64,000 bases of DNA from the NCBI RefSeq assembly GCF_019649055.1, contig NW_026570389.1:62001-126000 (forward strand), written 5' to 3'. A program made the position numbers and the translations under genes. This stretch comes from Paramacrobiotus metropolitanus. Taxonomy: Eukaryota; Tardigrada; Eutardigrada; Parachela; Macrobiotidae. Every line of letters starts with the position of its first letter. Position 1 is the first letter of the stretch. Of this stretch, positions 1-14,200 are shown piece after piece. Below the pieces are notes generated by a model. It did not search any database, had not been told where the DNA came from, and saw only the letters and a list, made by a program, of their open reading frames with translations.

Positions 1-180
1 TAATTAGGGCGCACTGGAAGCACAGTAATGACGAGCGCTACCCATGGGTGGGCGCAGAAACATAGGTGTGAATAGTGACAAAACCGCACTTAGCGGCGAT
101 TACTCATACCACTGGCCTTTGTGATGATTCTGCAGTTGCAAATTGTCAGTTTCAGTCGTTGCAACGAACGAAAACTCGAA

Positions 181-1301
181 GACAATTTTTTTGGAAGAAT
201 TCGCTACAGTATTAGTTGCTCTTGGCAAAGTCTTCTTGAATCTCGCCCTACCCACAGACGTACAGAAATGGTAAGATAAACGTGCAGTAGATGGACCAAA
301 TCCTCTTGTATACCGTTTGACAGAAACTCCTTGCAGGCTGATTGTGAGCTGAGTGCCCCGGAAAGCTCATCGCCGTTTTTGAAGAACATGAAGACAGAGT
401 CCCGCGAACTCTATACGAACAGTTATTTTCTGAACTATTTTGGAAAGTTCGCCCAGAAGGACTATGGACCCGGGTCGCGTGCAATTATTTCCACGTCTGC
501 CCAGCACCATCTTGGACCCGATGACTACAGTAAGCGAAAATCATTGGAAACCGCGACAATTACATCACCTTCACTTTCGCACAGAACTGCATGTCGTTTG
601 TAACCGTAGAAACTAGGGACGTGTGCATCGTGGTGTCTCCTCACGGAGCCGAGCAGCAAGCGGAATCCATCCCGACATGGATACACGAGTCGAAAGCCGG
701 AAAAGTCCTAGTGAAAGACAGTTTGTCACCCACGGGATGCACACCTCAAGACATGTTGCAGTACGAATGCAGACGTCGAGCCGCCGGGGAGCAGCTGCTC
801 GATCGCTTTCGGAACAAGGACATGCGGAACCAGATGATTAGCTACGGGTGGACGGAACTTTGGGGTTCCTCCTCCGTCGGCCCGCACTGCACCATCTGGC
901 AGATGGATATCGCCAAAAGGATCGTGTACCGCATCGTTTCGTGTGACGGTGCAGAGCTGACGAAACGACAGCTGGCAAAGCTGGAGGATCCTAAGCCGGT
1001 TCAGTACCGCGCTGGATACTGGAATCTGGAGGTGGGCAAGCAAATGATGGGGAAAATTGCTGGGTTAGGTCGGTCAATGATAATGGCGAATATGGACAAA
1101 GTGGATCTGTTGCCGGATTATTTCATTGCGGGCCTTAATGTTAAGCCACAAAAGATAGCTCCTGCAGCTGCCGAGATACTGGAAGTGGATGGGGAATGGC
1201 CGGGCCCTGCTGATGACACGATCAACGATCCCGATGTGCCACCACCACCATCTACAGGCTCGGGGCAGTTGCAGGTTGTTCTGAGGTCCCGTCGTCGTTA
1301 G
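181..1301 (+). CDS. unrecognised spliced gene, at least two or three exons, 3' end complete
   Basis: I do not recognise this protein. The last exon (610-1301) encodes about 230 residues that are tryptophan- and cysteine-containing in the middle (WTELWGSS, HCTIWQMD) and end in a proline run (PPPPSTGSG) before TAG. It joins in frame to an exon at 337-529, which follows the acceptor CTCCTTGCAG, through an 80-bp intron (530-609; donor GTAAGCG, acceptor AACCGTAG). An upstream exon ending near 254-262 reads ALGKVFLNLALPTD, but its donor is ambiguous: GTACAG keeps frame, while the stronger GTAAGA does not. I see no signal peptide or membrane segment in the visible part. The true start may lie left of the window. 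The exon-intron-exon joint is moderately secure; function is unknown. Confidence 0.55.
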
Positions 1302-1351
1302 AGCACAACTGCTGGAATCGGACGTGTAACCGCCGTTTTACTCCACGTCAA

Positions 1352-1391
1352 GGGTCGCTATCGGTTAGCGCGGGTCGCTATCGGTTAGCGC
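1352..1391. repeat. 20-bp perfect direct repeat, two copies
   Basis: GGGTCGCTATCGGTTAGCGC occurs twice head to tail immediately after the stop of the first gene. It lies in the 3' flank or 3' UTR; no function is evident. Confidence 0.9.
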
Positions 1392-1743
1392 AAGTGTTTT
1401 TTTGTAATTTCGTTAGTATTTCGGCAAAAACCAGACGCGCCTCGATTTTGTACTTTGTCCTTTGCGGTTCGTCCTTTTGTGTTTGTTTGTCCGTGTATTC
1501 CTCGCACCTTCTTTCGGTGCACTGTTTTATCGGATACCACTTGGCTTTACTCGTTCCAATTAAAACACAACAGCGACATGAAACATCGTGCATAAAAATT
1601 TGTACACCGATAAAAAAAGCTGAAGATATTAGTATCGATTTAAACACCACAAAAAAAGACTATGCTGCAGTAAACTACGTGAGCGGAAAGGCCGGGTCAC
1701 CAAGGCAGCGGCGCGGAATGGGCGGCGGGGTACTGCGGCGCGG

Positions 1744-4700
1744 TCACTTGTGGATGGCGGCGGAGACGTCGTCGTAGAGCTCCTCCGGGAGGTAGTCCTT
1801 CAGCGCGCCCCGCAGCGTCGTGTCGGCGTACTCGCCGGTCAGCCCCGCCTCCAGCGGGTTCCCGTAGCCGCCGTGCACCCGCGCCGTCTCCAGGTACTCG
1901 TAGTGGTTCTCCGGCACGCCCGCGCCGCCCGGCTTCTTGGGCTGCGCGTAGATGACCTCGGTGGCGGTGCGGCCGCCGTCCACCACCACCGTCTTACGGC
2001 ACTCGATGGGCGAGCTGATCACCAGCTTGGGCACGCGCGGCCGCTCGCGGTTGGGCGCCTCCTCCAGGCTGAAAGCCCGCAGCGTCCCCGTGTACAGCTT
2101 CTTGAGACTGGCCTTGCCCAGGGTGGATTTGAGGTAGGTGGCGCTGTCGCGGTTGGTCGTCTCCGAGGAGGCCGCCTCGCTGACCGCCGATCCGCCGGAG
2201 AGGGACGTCTGCGGGGTGAGGGTGTCGTAGGTCTCCGAGGTCTTGGGGCTGGGCGAGCAGCAGCTGGTGGGGTTGGTCGACTGCAGGACGGCGATGGGCG
2301 AGGAGATCTGGCTGGCTTGGAGACGTCGCAGGGTGCCGTACGGGGACCCGCGTTTCTTCGTCGACGGCGGGGTTGACGCGCCGGACTGGCTCTTCCGACG
2401 GTACCGGCTGCAAAGCACGTTCATCAATCATTGAGTCGGTTGACCAGCAGAAATTCACACTTACAGTCCGCAGCAAATAAGTACGGCGACCAACAGCAGC
2501 AGCGCCAACGCCACGCCCAATCCGACGCCGATAGCCATGGCGTTCTCCGACGCCCCGATTCCCTTGGCGTCGGCGCCCGGCGTGACGCCCACGGCGGCCA
2601 GATCCCCGGGGAAGACGTGGCTGGCGTTGTCCGCGTCCACAGCCATCCCGTCATCCAGATGCAGCGGACTGTTGACCTCCACGGGGATCCGCGCGAACCC
2701 CGTCTCGCACACGGCGTCCACCGTCTCCCAGACGCCGCTGGCTTGGCACTGCACCACACTGCGGCCGACTAGCTTCGCGCCGGCGTCCGCGCAGCGATAC
2801 TCCGCCTGGCTGCCGACGTGGGCGGTCCCGTTGAGCAGGACGACGAGTAAGTGGCTGCGCGCCACCGGTTCCCCGCACGACACATCTGCAACAAGTTCAA
2901 CGATTGGAATTAATGCGCCGCCGTGTCTAATGCAAGATCAGTGTCACGTACAGTGGCAGCCGGCGTCCTGGCCACTCCACGTCCCGTCCGGCTGGCACAG
3001 CCGCTCCGCCGACCCGGTCAACAAGTGCCCCGGCGCGCACTCGTACTGCACGTGGTCGCCCACCTTCCAGCCGTTGACGCCCACTAGTTTGTCGGCCACT
3101 AACAGCGCCGAGGCTTCCGGCTGCGGAGGGTCACCGCAACCTTTCGCTCCTGTGCAAGTTAATTCATTTAATTTGGTCTGCGGACGGAGGATGATTTTTT
3201 TATTTTTCTGGATTAATTTTATTTTAACTCGCATAGGCCTAATTTATTAAAATATTAATTTGATTCACTGAATTTAATCTGATCAATTTATTTTAATAAA
3301 AATTTATTTAAATGGATGAGTTTAATTGCTGTAATTTTAATTTAATTTACAGACTGAATTTAATTTATATTTAATTTATTATGATAAATTCATCTGAATA
3401 ACAATTTAATAAAACAGATGAATTTAACTAAATAAATTCAGTTTAAACTGACTGACCGTAAGCGCAAATCCAGTTGGCTTCCTGATCGCACCGATACTCC
3501 GCCCACGCCCAATTGCCGACGCCCTGGCCGCCCAGCGCCGCGCACCGCTCCTCCCCGGCCGCGACATCCGGCGCCGGGCGTCCCGGCGCCCAGTACGTGG
3601 ACTCCACTGGCAGCGTCTTGTTCCGCACGCTAAACACCCACTTGTCGTCGTCTGCATTGCGGCGCGCGCCGATCCAGTAGCGGTCGTCGCTGGTGTGGAA
3701 GCGGTAGAGGTTGCTCAGGACGTTGGTGAGGAAGAGCGTCGTGTCGTAGTCCGGGTTGACGAGCAGCGCGCCGCCGTTGTCCTGGCAGGAGACGGCCGCG
3801 TTGGCCCAACTGGTGGCCGTGAAGCGCACCGTCTGCAAGCACTGCCGCTTGAAGCTGTGCAGGAAGCCGGCCGCCGTCGCCGGCGTCTGCAGTCCGCACA
3901 CGTCCGGACTCGCCGGCATCTCTGTCCATTAATAAAAATTAAATTAAAATGAAATATTAATAAAAATAATTTTTATTAGAATAAAAAGGAAGATAATTAA
4001 ACAAACTATAATAAAAATAAATAGAAGACATTTACCGTCGCTGGCGAGGATCTGGAGGTCACAGACGCCGAGGAACTTGTCGGCACTGCCCACCGCCGAC
4101 AGCGTGACGTAGCGGCCGACGGTGGGCGTGTCCAGGTAGAAGATGCCCGAGCCGGGCGCCACGTCCTTCTGCAGGTTGCGGCGAAAGGTCAGCGACAGCG
4201 GACTACCGCTGGAGCTGACGCCGGCCTTGGCCGGCTGCTCGTCCGACCGGTTGCTGATGCTGATCAGCACGTTGCGGTGGAATTGGTCTGCCGAATCACA
4301 AGTATCGGTCAACCCACGGTCACTTCACAACCACCATAACCTTGCATTTTCATTTATTTACTAATTGAAATTAGTTCATCGAATTAATTGCCAAAGTTAA
4401 TCACAATTAATTGCATTTTAATTGTAATATAAATGTGTAAAATTAACAGAGATCGTTATTGTGAAAATTCATAAAAGTTAACTAAGTACGTGAATTATAG
4501 GTTAAACTGATAAATATAAATTCTCTAAACTGCGTGAAATTAAATAAACTAAAATCGTGTAAAATTAAATACAAAATACATAGATGAAAAAGTTAATTAA
4601 TCATGTGGTCATTGTCAAGGGAAGACCGCTTACAGAAGAGCCGCTCCTTGTCGAGAAGGACGGAGACGGCGTGGATGTTATAGGGCTTCAAAAGGTCAAT

Positions 4701-7700
4701 CTGCAGCCAGGACGTGCGCTCGCGGCGCGTCCAGGCGCAGGAGGTGGCGTCGTTGTCGACGGCCTGCCAGGCCGGGTAGTTGTACTGGCTGAACAGGGAC
4801 GACTGCTTCGCCAGCTTAAACTGCGCCACGTTCGTCACTGCAATGCAATTAAGTTAAACTAAATTAAATTAAATTAAATTAAATTAAATTAAGGGAATGA
4901 TTAATTAACGTTTAACGAGAAGTGCTGCTTGCGGGCCTCACCGCAGACGGGCTCCTGCGTGTCCCAGGTGCCGTTGATCAAGCAGGTGCGGTGGAAGTTG
5001 GCGTCGGTGGGGATGCGCTGGAAACCCGCGTTGCACTCGTAGACGGCCACGGTGCCGGGCGGGAAGGGCCACTCCACCTGCGACAGCTTCACGATGCCGT
5101 TCGCCGGCGCCCCCGGGTGCTGACACGCCACGCCTTACAAATAATACAAATTATTAATAAAAAAAATCAATAATAATCAGCAAAAATAATAAAAACATAA
5201 AAAAATAATCGAGTCATTTAAAATTAATAACAATATAATTAAACATAAATCACATTATCAATTAAAACAGAGTAATTATGTACAATTAATTTAGTTAATT
5301 TATTTCGGTAGACAGTGATGCCGTTTATGCCGTAAACGTGACCAGAGAGATTCTTTATTCAGTTAAAACAGTCTACGCTCAGATGGTTACAAGGACGATA
5401 AATCGAGGAGAAAAAATGAGCGTAATGTTTTTTGCTGGTGGCAAGAGCCTTTACACAATCCGGCCATTTGACTGATTAATTTGACTGACCTTCCTGGGAA
5501 AAGACTTGGACCTCGCAGAGGCGCAATGAGGCGTACGTGTGCCGCTTGATCAGCACCTGCCGACCGGTAACGTTCCCGGCACAGCTAAACAACATCACGT
5601 TCTGCTTATTAGTGGAAATCGACGAAGCCGGCTCTTTCTTGCTGGCCGCATCCGCTGCAACAAAATAAATACACAATAAAAAAAATAATTCAAAACAGCA
5701 TAATAAATATCGAATAAATAAATACGTACTAAATACGTCAATAATGGATTGATAAAACATTTATAATAAAAACTAGGTAAATATGTACACAGTAACTACA
5801 TAAATACTCAAGAAATACTAGGTAAATAAATACATAATAAACCCTAGATAAATAAATGCTGGATAAATAAAATAACGATAATTAAAAATGAGAGTAGGCA
5901 ATTGACTGCACCGGCGTTTTTCTTCCCGTCTCACCTTCTTCGTCGGTGGCGGGCGCCGGGGTCACGGAGGCCAGGACGCAGGCCGTCTTCTCCTCCAGAT
6001 TATTCCGCCGGCGCCGGCGTCGGCCGCTCCGCCGACAACGGCCACTTCCAGGTCGCTGAGATCTGCCGCCGCAACACACAACACATTAGCGCATCGAGCG
6101 CCGTCGTGCTGGTCACTTTCCATATAGATAACGGACGCATCGAGGGCCACTTGTGCATACGCCGCAATCACGCACTTCCCAGTCGACACAACGCGCGTCC
6201 TTACGCGACGCCACTATAACGTCAACGCTGTTCTTCCCTCTTAGCGCAGAACGCGCTTTTCCCTCACTTCCGCTCTGTTTAGCTGCATCTCACAATCAGC
6301 GCGACCGGCAATAATTTGTTTGTTGTATTTGTTCTTCGAAGAAGTGAGTGAGTGACCCGGTCTGTTCACGCTCTTCACTAATTTGCTCATATACTTTTCT
6401 CCATTGCCACTTTTACGAGGTCAACTGTTGGCTAAAAGCCCACTTAATATGAATTAAAAAGCACTTGCAAAAATAATCATAAAACGGTAATTTGGCGTGT
6501 TCATTCGGTGGAAATTAGGCGCTGTGGCGTGTGTATATGTAGACCGGCTTGAATAGCTGGCAATAAATTGTAGTTAAAACTGGCGCGGTAATTACAGCGT
6601 TTACAGTGATGGAGTTGTGACAGGCATTAGCGTAAATTACAGTGCCAGCAGCCTCAATGTCACTGTCTGTCGCAACGCGGCGGACATCACTGGCAAAATC
6701 ATCAGCGGCCAATTAAACGCTACCGCTGTTTCGTCGGGAAGAAATGCTCTTCAACGACGACCGGAAGGATCCGATTTCATCTTGCGTTCGTCAGAGCCGC
6801 AACTATTTTCGAAACCTTGGCCGGCGCGCGGCCAAATGACTGTTAAGGCAAGTTCACCGCTGAGTACTTCCGGGATTCACTTTCACAACCATCTCCAAGA
6901 CTCTGACTAACGCAGCGGACGCCGATTAATCTTCCACCGAGAAAAAAAACGCTCATTAATTTTTAATTTTAATTTATTTCTTTATATTATTTTCTGAATT
7001 TATTTTCTGAAATTCATTTTCCTGGTTGCAATAAAATAAGAAAGCATTGCTTTTAGGTTATTTCTTTATATTATTCTATTTTTTATTTTGTTGACTGCCG
7101 AAAAAATAATAAAAGCGGCGTGCGTCTTGCGCAATGAAGAGTTAATGCGTTTCTCGACGAGAGCTCCACTATCGGACCCTGGAGACGCCGGCACCGCGTC
7201 CACCTAATTGAGAATGCACTCTGCATGTGCACTGTTGATTCAAGACGCTCTCAGCGATGATCTAACCGTCAGCGATGCCGATTGCACAATCCCAATAACG
7301 ATCCGCACGGCGAGCCGGTCTACGTCTGTGGAGTGCATGGGAAATGCACTAATTACCGAAACGCCGGCCCGGCCGTTCTCATAACCTTACCGGCTGACAG
7401 CCCACTCGTCCACACAGTTATGTTTGCCCGGCAACAACAGCATTATGCGCCGGATGACCCACATGTTTGGCTAATTATTATGAAGATTAAATTAGATAGA
7501 AGTACCTGTGGATGTGTCAGTGTAGAGCTTGACGGCCACGACGGGGTAGTCCCGCGCCAGCTGCACGCTCCACACAGGCTGGCTCTCCGTTAAAGTGCTT
7601 GAGCAATAAATCCGCGTCCCGTCCACCGCCAAATACGCCGCCGCCTGTTCGTTCATTACAAATCAATTAAAAAATTACTAGACATTAATAAAAAAATTAA

Positions 7701-8236
7701 ACAAAAAAAATTCCTGCAAATTAGCAAGAAATTAAATAAAAAAAACTGTAATGAAAATTAATCAAGAAACAATTAAACAGAAAATTACTGCAATTGAAAT
7801 ATATTAAGAAAAAATTAGATAAAAATAAATGCGAACATAAAATTAAATAAAAAAATCCCGGAGTGACCGGAAGTGGTGTCCGTACCTCGTAGGCCTGTTT
7901 GGGGCCGGTGGCGCGGTTGAGCGGCGCGGTGAACTCGGTGGCGTTGGAGGTCTGTTTGGCGGGCTGGCGGATGGCGATGTTGATGGCGCAGGCGGGGCGC
8001 TGGCCCAGCCAGCGCCCGCTCCGACACTGCCGCTCCGCGGCGCCGAACAACTCGTAGCCCGGCAGGCAGACGTAGCGGGCCAGCGGGGCCTCACCGGCGT
8101 CCGACAGGCTGATGAAGGCGTTGGGCGGGGGCAGCAGCGGCGGGCAGGCGGCGCTCCGGACGGCCGCCGCCCCGGCCACGCACAGGGACCATCCTCCCAA
8201 TCCCGCCCAAACTGTGGACAAAAATACCGTTAGCAT
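1744..8236 (-). CDS. selectin-like transmembrane receptor: sushi / FTP (F5-8C) / C-type lectin
   Basis: Eleven exons: 8236-7886, 7644-7506, 6062-5935, 5654-5490, 5133-4942, 4837-4634, 4287-4036, 3921-3457, 3149-2952, 2885-2465, 2407-1744; about 1059 aa. Order: signal peptide (1-25); CCP1 with four cysteines (31-83); FTP/fucolectin-like domain (85-261); CCP2 (to 325); second FTP (to 477); C-type lectin domain (478-632, WIGARR, WAPG, NWICA); CCP3; CCP4; one membrane helix ending LLLLVAVLICCG, then RYRRK; a 220-aa tail with tyrosine motifs (YDTL, YEYL, ELYDDV). This matches the Drosophila furrowed/CG9095 class of adhesion receptors, so a surface role in cell contact is inferred. The lectin domain lacks EPN/QPD and WND calcium-sugar motifs. 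Internal domain junctions from exon 3 to exon 10 are all phase 1. Exon 3 needs one missing base near 6000-6010. A possible acceptor (TTTTTGCAG) just upstream of the ATG suggests a 5' UTR intron. Confidence 0.88.
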
Positions 8237-11200
8237 TCCGAAAATGCCTGCAAAAATATTTCGATTAATTCTATGATTTTATATTTTTATTTCCTTAATT
8301 TTCTTCCCAACCGGCATTTTATTAAGACTAAACCGGGAAATAATTTCTAATTAACCGGCATTTTGAAAAAATTAAAATCTCGAAATAATTGCCGATTAAT
8401 TTTTACAATTTATTTTATAATTTCATTTTTCTTTGACTTCATAACCGGCATTTGGCATTTGGAAAACGATGTGAATAAATTCTGACTGATTTTTACGAGT
8501 ATGTTTCCGCTTTTATTTTTTGATTTTGTAATTGTATTTTTTTAACTTGGCAACCGGCATTTTGAAAACGACATGAACCATGAAATAATTCGGTATTTTT
8601 CCAACCGCCAGCGTAGTTAGTGGTTGGTCAGACGCAGTGTTGCCGAATTTGTCCAAGTGTTTTTCTCATTGAACACCTGAGAAGCAACTGACACAGCATA
8701 AAAGCCCGTCACGCACCGCAACACAGCAGCCTCTCGAGAAACGGTGTGATTGGTAAGAATTATTTAGGGAATGATTACTACACACTCGTGTAGTGCCTCA
8801 TCAGCAGCGCCGACCAATTCACGTCGACGCAATATGCATCTGACATTAATAAAGAACAACCTCAGCAGAAGCATAACGCGGTCAGCGCACGTAATTCTTG
8901 CTGATTGTCTCGCGAGATCTCGCGCGAACCGGGTTAAGATGCGCAGCCCCGCGCTCTTTATTCTCCCGAAAAATCGTATCAATGCGGCGTTGTGCAAATA
9001 ATCGATTAACACCGGTTGCGGCTAATCGCTGCGCAATTGTCTCAAAGCGCCGGTTGCGGTAAAATCGCAGTAATCATAATTGTGCCAGCGAGAGCGTTAA
9101 TAGCCGGCGTTTTTATGACGGCGCTGATCACCGCATCCCACTGCGAAACACCTCGTAAATGGCTTAACAGAACACAGCGGGCAGTCACGCACAGAAAGGA
9201 TACAACAAGCGGCAATATCTGTACGTGTAATTATTAATCCGCTCTGATTTCCAACCCACAAAAAAATAAACCGCTCTTCTTTTTCTTTGTTCGAAAACCG
9301 ATGGGCCAATAAATATTTGAATGCCGGCTCCAAAGTGCGCCGTGCCCGGCGAGCATGGCCTACTTCATTATTTATTTAAATTTGATTTTTATTTGAGAAT
9401 CACGGAGCTGTTTATTTCGCGAATCAACCGGCGTTTCCTGTCCAGATGCAGCTGGCGCCCCGCGGCGGTCATTTCACGACACCGGCATTTTTATACTTAC
9501 TTTTGAATATTTATTTTCGAAGCGTAGAATAGAAATTTTGTATTTTTTAATTTATAAATAAACGACAGCAAAATGCAAATTTAAATAAACAAAAATATTA
9601 AAACGAAGGAAAAATATAAGGAAAAAAATTAGAATTCCCTGCGCGATTTGTGCTGAAACGGTGAAGACGGTTAGGTAAGACAAGTGGGGATGCTCGACGT
9701 TAAGTGGGCATTTCTTAAATGGTAATCCGATCAGAAAGTTTGATTGTGCAAATAAATAGGTCAGGCGCATTTATTAGCGGGGTGGCCCGTACTTGAGCGA
9801 TCGCAGCATCGCCGCATCGCATCGCAGCGGCGCGGATGATATTGATTTTTGCAAATCAAATAAAACGATAAGAAGCGCAGAGTGGCGTAACCGTATCTAT
9901 GTCAAGCGATCAAGCAGCCAAGCAATATGCTCCGCATTTCATATTTCGCCCGGCATAACGCACTTGGACTGCAGTTGCGTTGTACAAACAGTGTTTCTTA
10001 CGGTTTTCCCATTTGCATTTGACCAAAACAAAATTCTTAAAAAATTGCAGCAGTTCTTAAAGAATTGCTATAAAAAAATTCTTAACAAATTCTTAAAAAT
10101 CGTAGCCTTAACAAATTTTTAAAGAAAACGTAGAAATCCTTAAAAACTTGCAGCTGAAAAATTCTCAAAAAATGCTGCCTTAATAAAACTCTTGGAAACT
10201 GTTGGAATTCTTAAAAAATTTTAATTAAAACGGTAAAAACGGTTGTTTGTTCTTACAAAATTCTTAAAAAAATGTTGTTTTAACAAAATTTTTCAGAAAT
10301 TGTTGAAAATTCTTAAACAAACATATCAAAAAATTCTAAAAAAATTGCCGTCCACAGAAAAATTTAGAAAAAATGTTGGGTAAGTTAGAAAAACGGAAAA
10401 AATAAACCGGTTGGTGGATAGGGGATTAATTGACGTGGGGGTATTAATAGCGGGTAATCAGCGACCTGGCGGACACGTCAAAAATCACAGCAACGCCAAA
10501 CTCAAGGTAAACCGGGGCTACTGACATTGGGGAGCTGCGACGACGCCAGCGCTGCTGCTTATTTTATTAGTTATGGTCCCGGCTGTGATTACTGATTAGG
10601 CAGGATGTGTTTGTCTGTGCTGCAAGTGCGGTAATTTTGTCGCATCGCGGACATAATGCTCTGTATAAATATCCGCTGGATTGAACTTCTCAGCGCGCAA
10701 CCGATCATCTCATTCCGCGGATGGAGACGTGACCACTGTCACGGCGCAGCTGATTAATCGCCACAGCACCGGAAATTCAACATATGACGACACGCTTCGC
10801 CATACATGGACAAATATATTTTTCCAAAAATATCTATTGCGGATTTTACACATTTTATTGACGCAACAAATCCGCAACAAAGCGATTATGTATGAATTAT
10901 TATTCGGAATAAAAACGCCGGTGATGCGCTAATTAACACAACCGACTTCTTTCAAATCATCGTTCGCGTGCGGATGAAAAGAAACGCCGAATAAGATCGA
11001 CGGATACGAACAAAAAGCGCATAACCGCTGCGCTGATTTTTGCCATTCTTGCCAAATTAACCTGCATTTTCTCTGCCGGCAATCCGAATCAGAATAGTGT
11101 CGTTTTTTGTCCGTTCTCATAACATAATTATGGATGCAGTGGCGCGCGCACAACCGATATTACGCATAACGAATACCGTAATTGCCGGCCCGACAACGAT

Positions 11201-14200
11201 CGCACCGGAAACACGCGCTATTCTTCCGCGACATGCTCGTCCAGCTAATTCACTTAGCAGGAAAGAAAAATCTACAAACCGATCGATATTACAGAGTATA
11301 TAGCCTACAAACAGTCTTCCCATTAACGGCTGTCAGTGTATCCATTTTGACCGGTTCGATGACACGCCATGCGGAACAGTGGAACGACTCCCGAGAATTA
11401 AATCGCCAAAAATCGACACTTGCCGCAAGACGTTCACCGAATTGTCTCGCACTTCCTGGCGCTTTCTTCCAGCGCAAGGAGCACTGCGCCGGCCATTCAC
11501 CGGCCACCAAACACATTTCTTAGCAAATAATTGCTCGACAACGGATTGTTGCGATTTCCTGGCCCACTTATTCCACAATTCAGTTTACGCAGAACAAACG
11601 CCGCAAAAATGCAATCCATTTCCCAAAAATGTTCTCTGACGAATGTGTAAAGAAATGCAAACACAAATACTGGAAAGAAAAGGGAAAAAATGGCAAAATA
11701 TTAATTTCAGTAAAATCGGCAAAAATATTTTCAACAAATTGCAGAAACTGCACCACGCGAAAATTTGTTAAAGCGTGCGTCTGATAATTCTGAGCACCTG
11801 CAGAAATTATTCGCTTATGAATTTATAAGACAGTCCAAGCCAAAAAAAAATGTTCAAAATATCAGTTTCCGTAATTTAAAAAATGGCAACTTAATTTCAG
11901 TAAATAAAAAAATTGGCAAACATATTCATTTCAATAAATTCCAGAAGCTTTACCAAGCACAGAAATTTAATAAAACGTGTATTTCGGAATTCTGAGGCTT
12001 GGCCAAAGTGATAAATACAAAACTGACACGAAGCCATAAAAAGCAAGTTAAATGCGTGAATAAAAAGCAAATTGCATGATTTGATGGCGCATTACACGAA
12101 CAAGCATCCGATTACTAATTCCTCATTTTTTTCCGCCGCATGTTTTTGCTGATGCGCTGCGAAAAGTTGACAGGTAAGTGGAAAATAAAACCGTCATCGT
12201 AAACAACAACAACAAATTTGTAATGAGACGCAGCGCGCTCGGACAAATTCGCACTGAAAGAGAGAGACAGAGAGAGAGCGACATAAAAAAGAATAATCTC
12301 TGCCAGTGCAGATTTGCAGCAGCGCTGCGTGTGTGGTTCAAAGGCCATCAGCAGCGATGCCATCGCGGCTAATCAGCGGCATGTATCGGCATTCTCGTCC
12401 TTCCTTATTAAATTTCCATAATAATCGAGTAGCGTCGTTAAAAACTGCCAACCAACCAGTTGGAAACAAAAACCGCGACACGACGATTAAAAAACCTGAT
12501 TGACAGTTGTTAAAGCAGCATGGCGCAATATCCGTACTCGCTGTTCAGCTGCGTGACAGCGGATGAGCGGATCACCGGGAAAGCAGCGCACGCGCCGCGT
12601 TGATGATGCGGGCAGTGCTAGCGCGGACAGTTTACAACCGGTTACAATCACAATTGTCCAACTGCCCAAACTAGATCACACAGCACAATTGAACTCTCGC
12701 TTCTCACAACATAAACATGCGCAGCATTTTCCCGCGCGCGGATCACCAAACATCCGCGTTATTAAACCACCCAACGAGCGCCGCTATGTGAGCGCGCCCA
12801 GCGAATTCTGAAATTCCTCGGTCGGTGTGATAACGCAGTTCCTGTTCTTTTCGTACAGGGAACCAACGACCAGTCGCGCAATTTATCAAATAATTTTTAA
12901 CAAAATTAAAATAGTTTTGGACCCAATAAAAATCGAATAGATAAGCTAGACTTGATAAAATAGGGAAAACGCGATAAACGCTGGAGCTTACCCGCGCAGA
13001 TCAGGGCAATAATCCTGGTGTTCAGATGAGAGGCAATTAAATTATCCGCAATCCCTTTATACGTGCGCATCCTGACAGATAATCAGCGCTGGAAATCCCC
13101 CGGGAATGGGCATCATGGAGAGACGAAATCCGCCGGATTGCATGGGCAAAATATGAGAAGAATATCTGTTAGAAAACGCCAGCTGTTTGCGCTTTTCAGT
13201 GCCTGTTCATGTTGTGCAGGAGGATTATTACGGCGTTGAATGAGTGACGGAATGAAGGCACTCGTCTGGGCAGAATATTATCATCAACCGGCGAGCGCAC
13301 TCGCATCGGGAACGAAAGCACAGCGAACAGACAGAATCTGTATCACGTCAATGAGTATGCAGTTAAACTGGCACAGACAGACCGCTGATCGATTCCACTG
13401 GCACTGTTGCGCGCTGTACGAGTGGTCAGTACGTACGGCTGCTGCATGCGGCGGTGAATGAGTGGGCGGGCGTAAAGCCGCACTCAACTGAACTGACCAG
13501 TGGAAAGCGGATCAGCCACGCTGCTGTACATACATACGATGAAGATGCGCTGAAATAGCCGGTGCAGGCCGGATGCGGCGTACGAGTGGAGGTCAGTTAA
13601 GGCCTTGTACGACGCTAACGCTTCACGCTTAACAATCGTTTACGTGATGTAATCTGGTTGTTTGACAGCAATTAATCACCGGTTGTAGAAAATCAGATTG
13701 CGGAGCATCACTTGCCGACAATGAGGCGTCGTCGCTTATTGCCAGCCAGTTTCTAACTTTCTACAGTTAAACAGCAGTGCGAAACGGTTAGCTACAAGCT
13801 ACAAAACGCCGGCGTTTGAATGGAGCGACAAGAGGCGTGAGCTTGAGTCAACAACGCGATGGACGCCGGCATAATAGCCGCCACTGTTGTCAAGCTGCTC
13901 AAGTGGTCAGCCACTGTGCGACGATGACTGAGCACGCACCAGCTGAGTGGTTACGGCGCGGAGAAATTTAAAAAAACGTGAAAAATTACCCGCTCGTCCA
14001 TCGTTTTTACCAACAAGCGAATTTTAAATCACTGTTAAATATAACGGAATAACAAATCAGCCGATCGAATAAAAATCGCCAGCTTAATAACCGATGCGAA
14101 AAAAATAGTTTCGATGATTCATAACGATGAAAAGGTCGGTTGCTTTGCAGCCAAGCGAGCACTGCCACTGACCACAGCGAAATCCGGCTCCGGTGTAGAT

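Noticed and set aside
1750-2376. Long plus-strand frame opposite the receptor tail
   Set aside because: Shadow of the GC-rich antisense exon; Arg/Gly/Val-rich with no homology or splice context.
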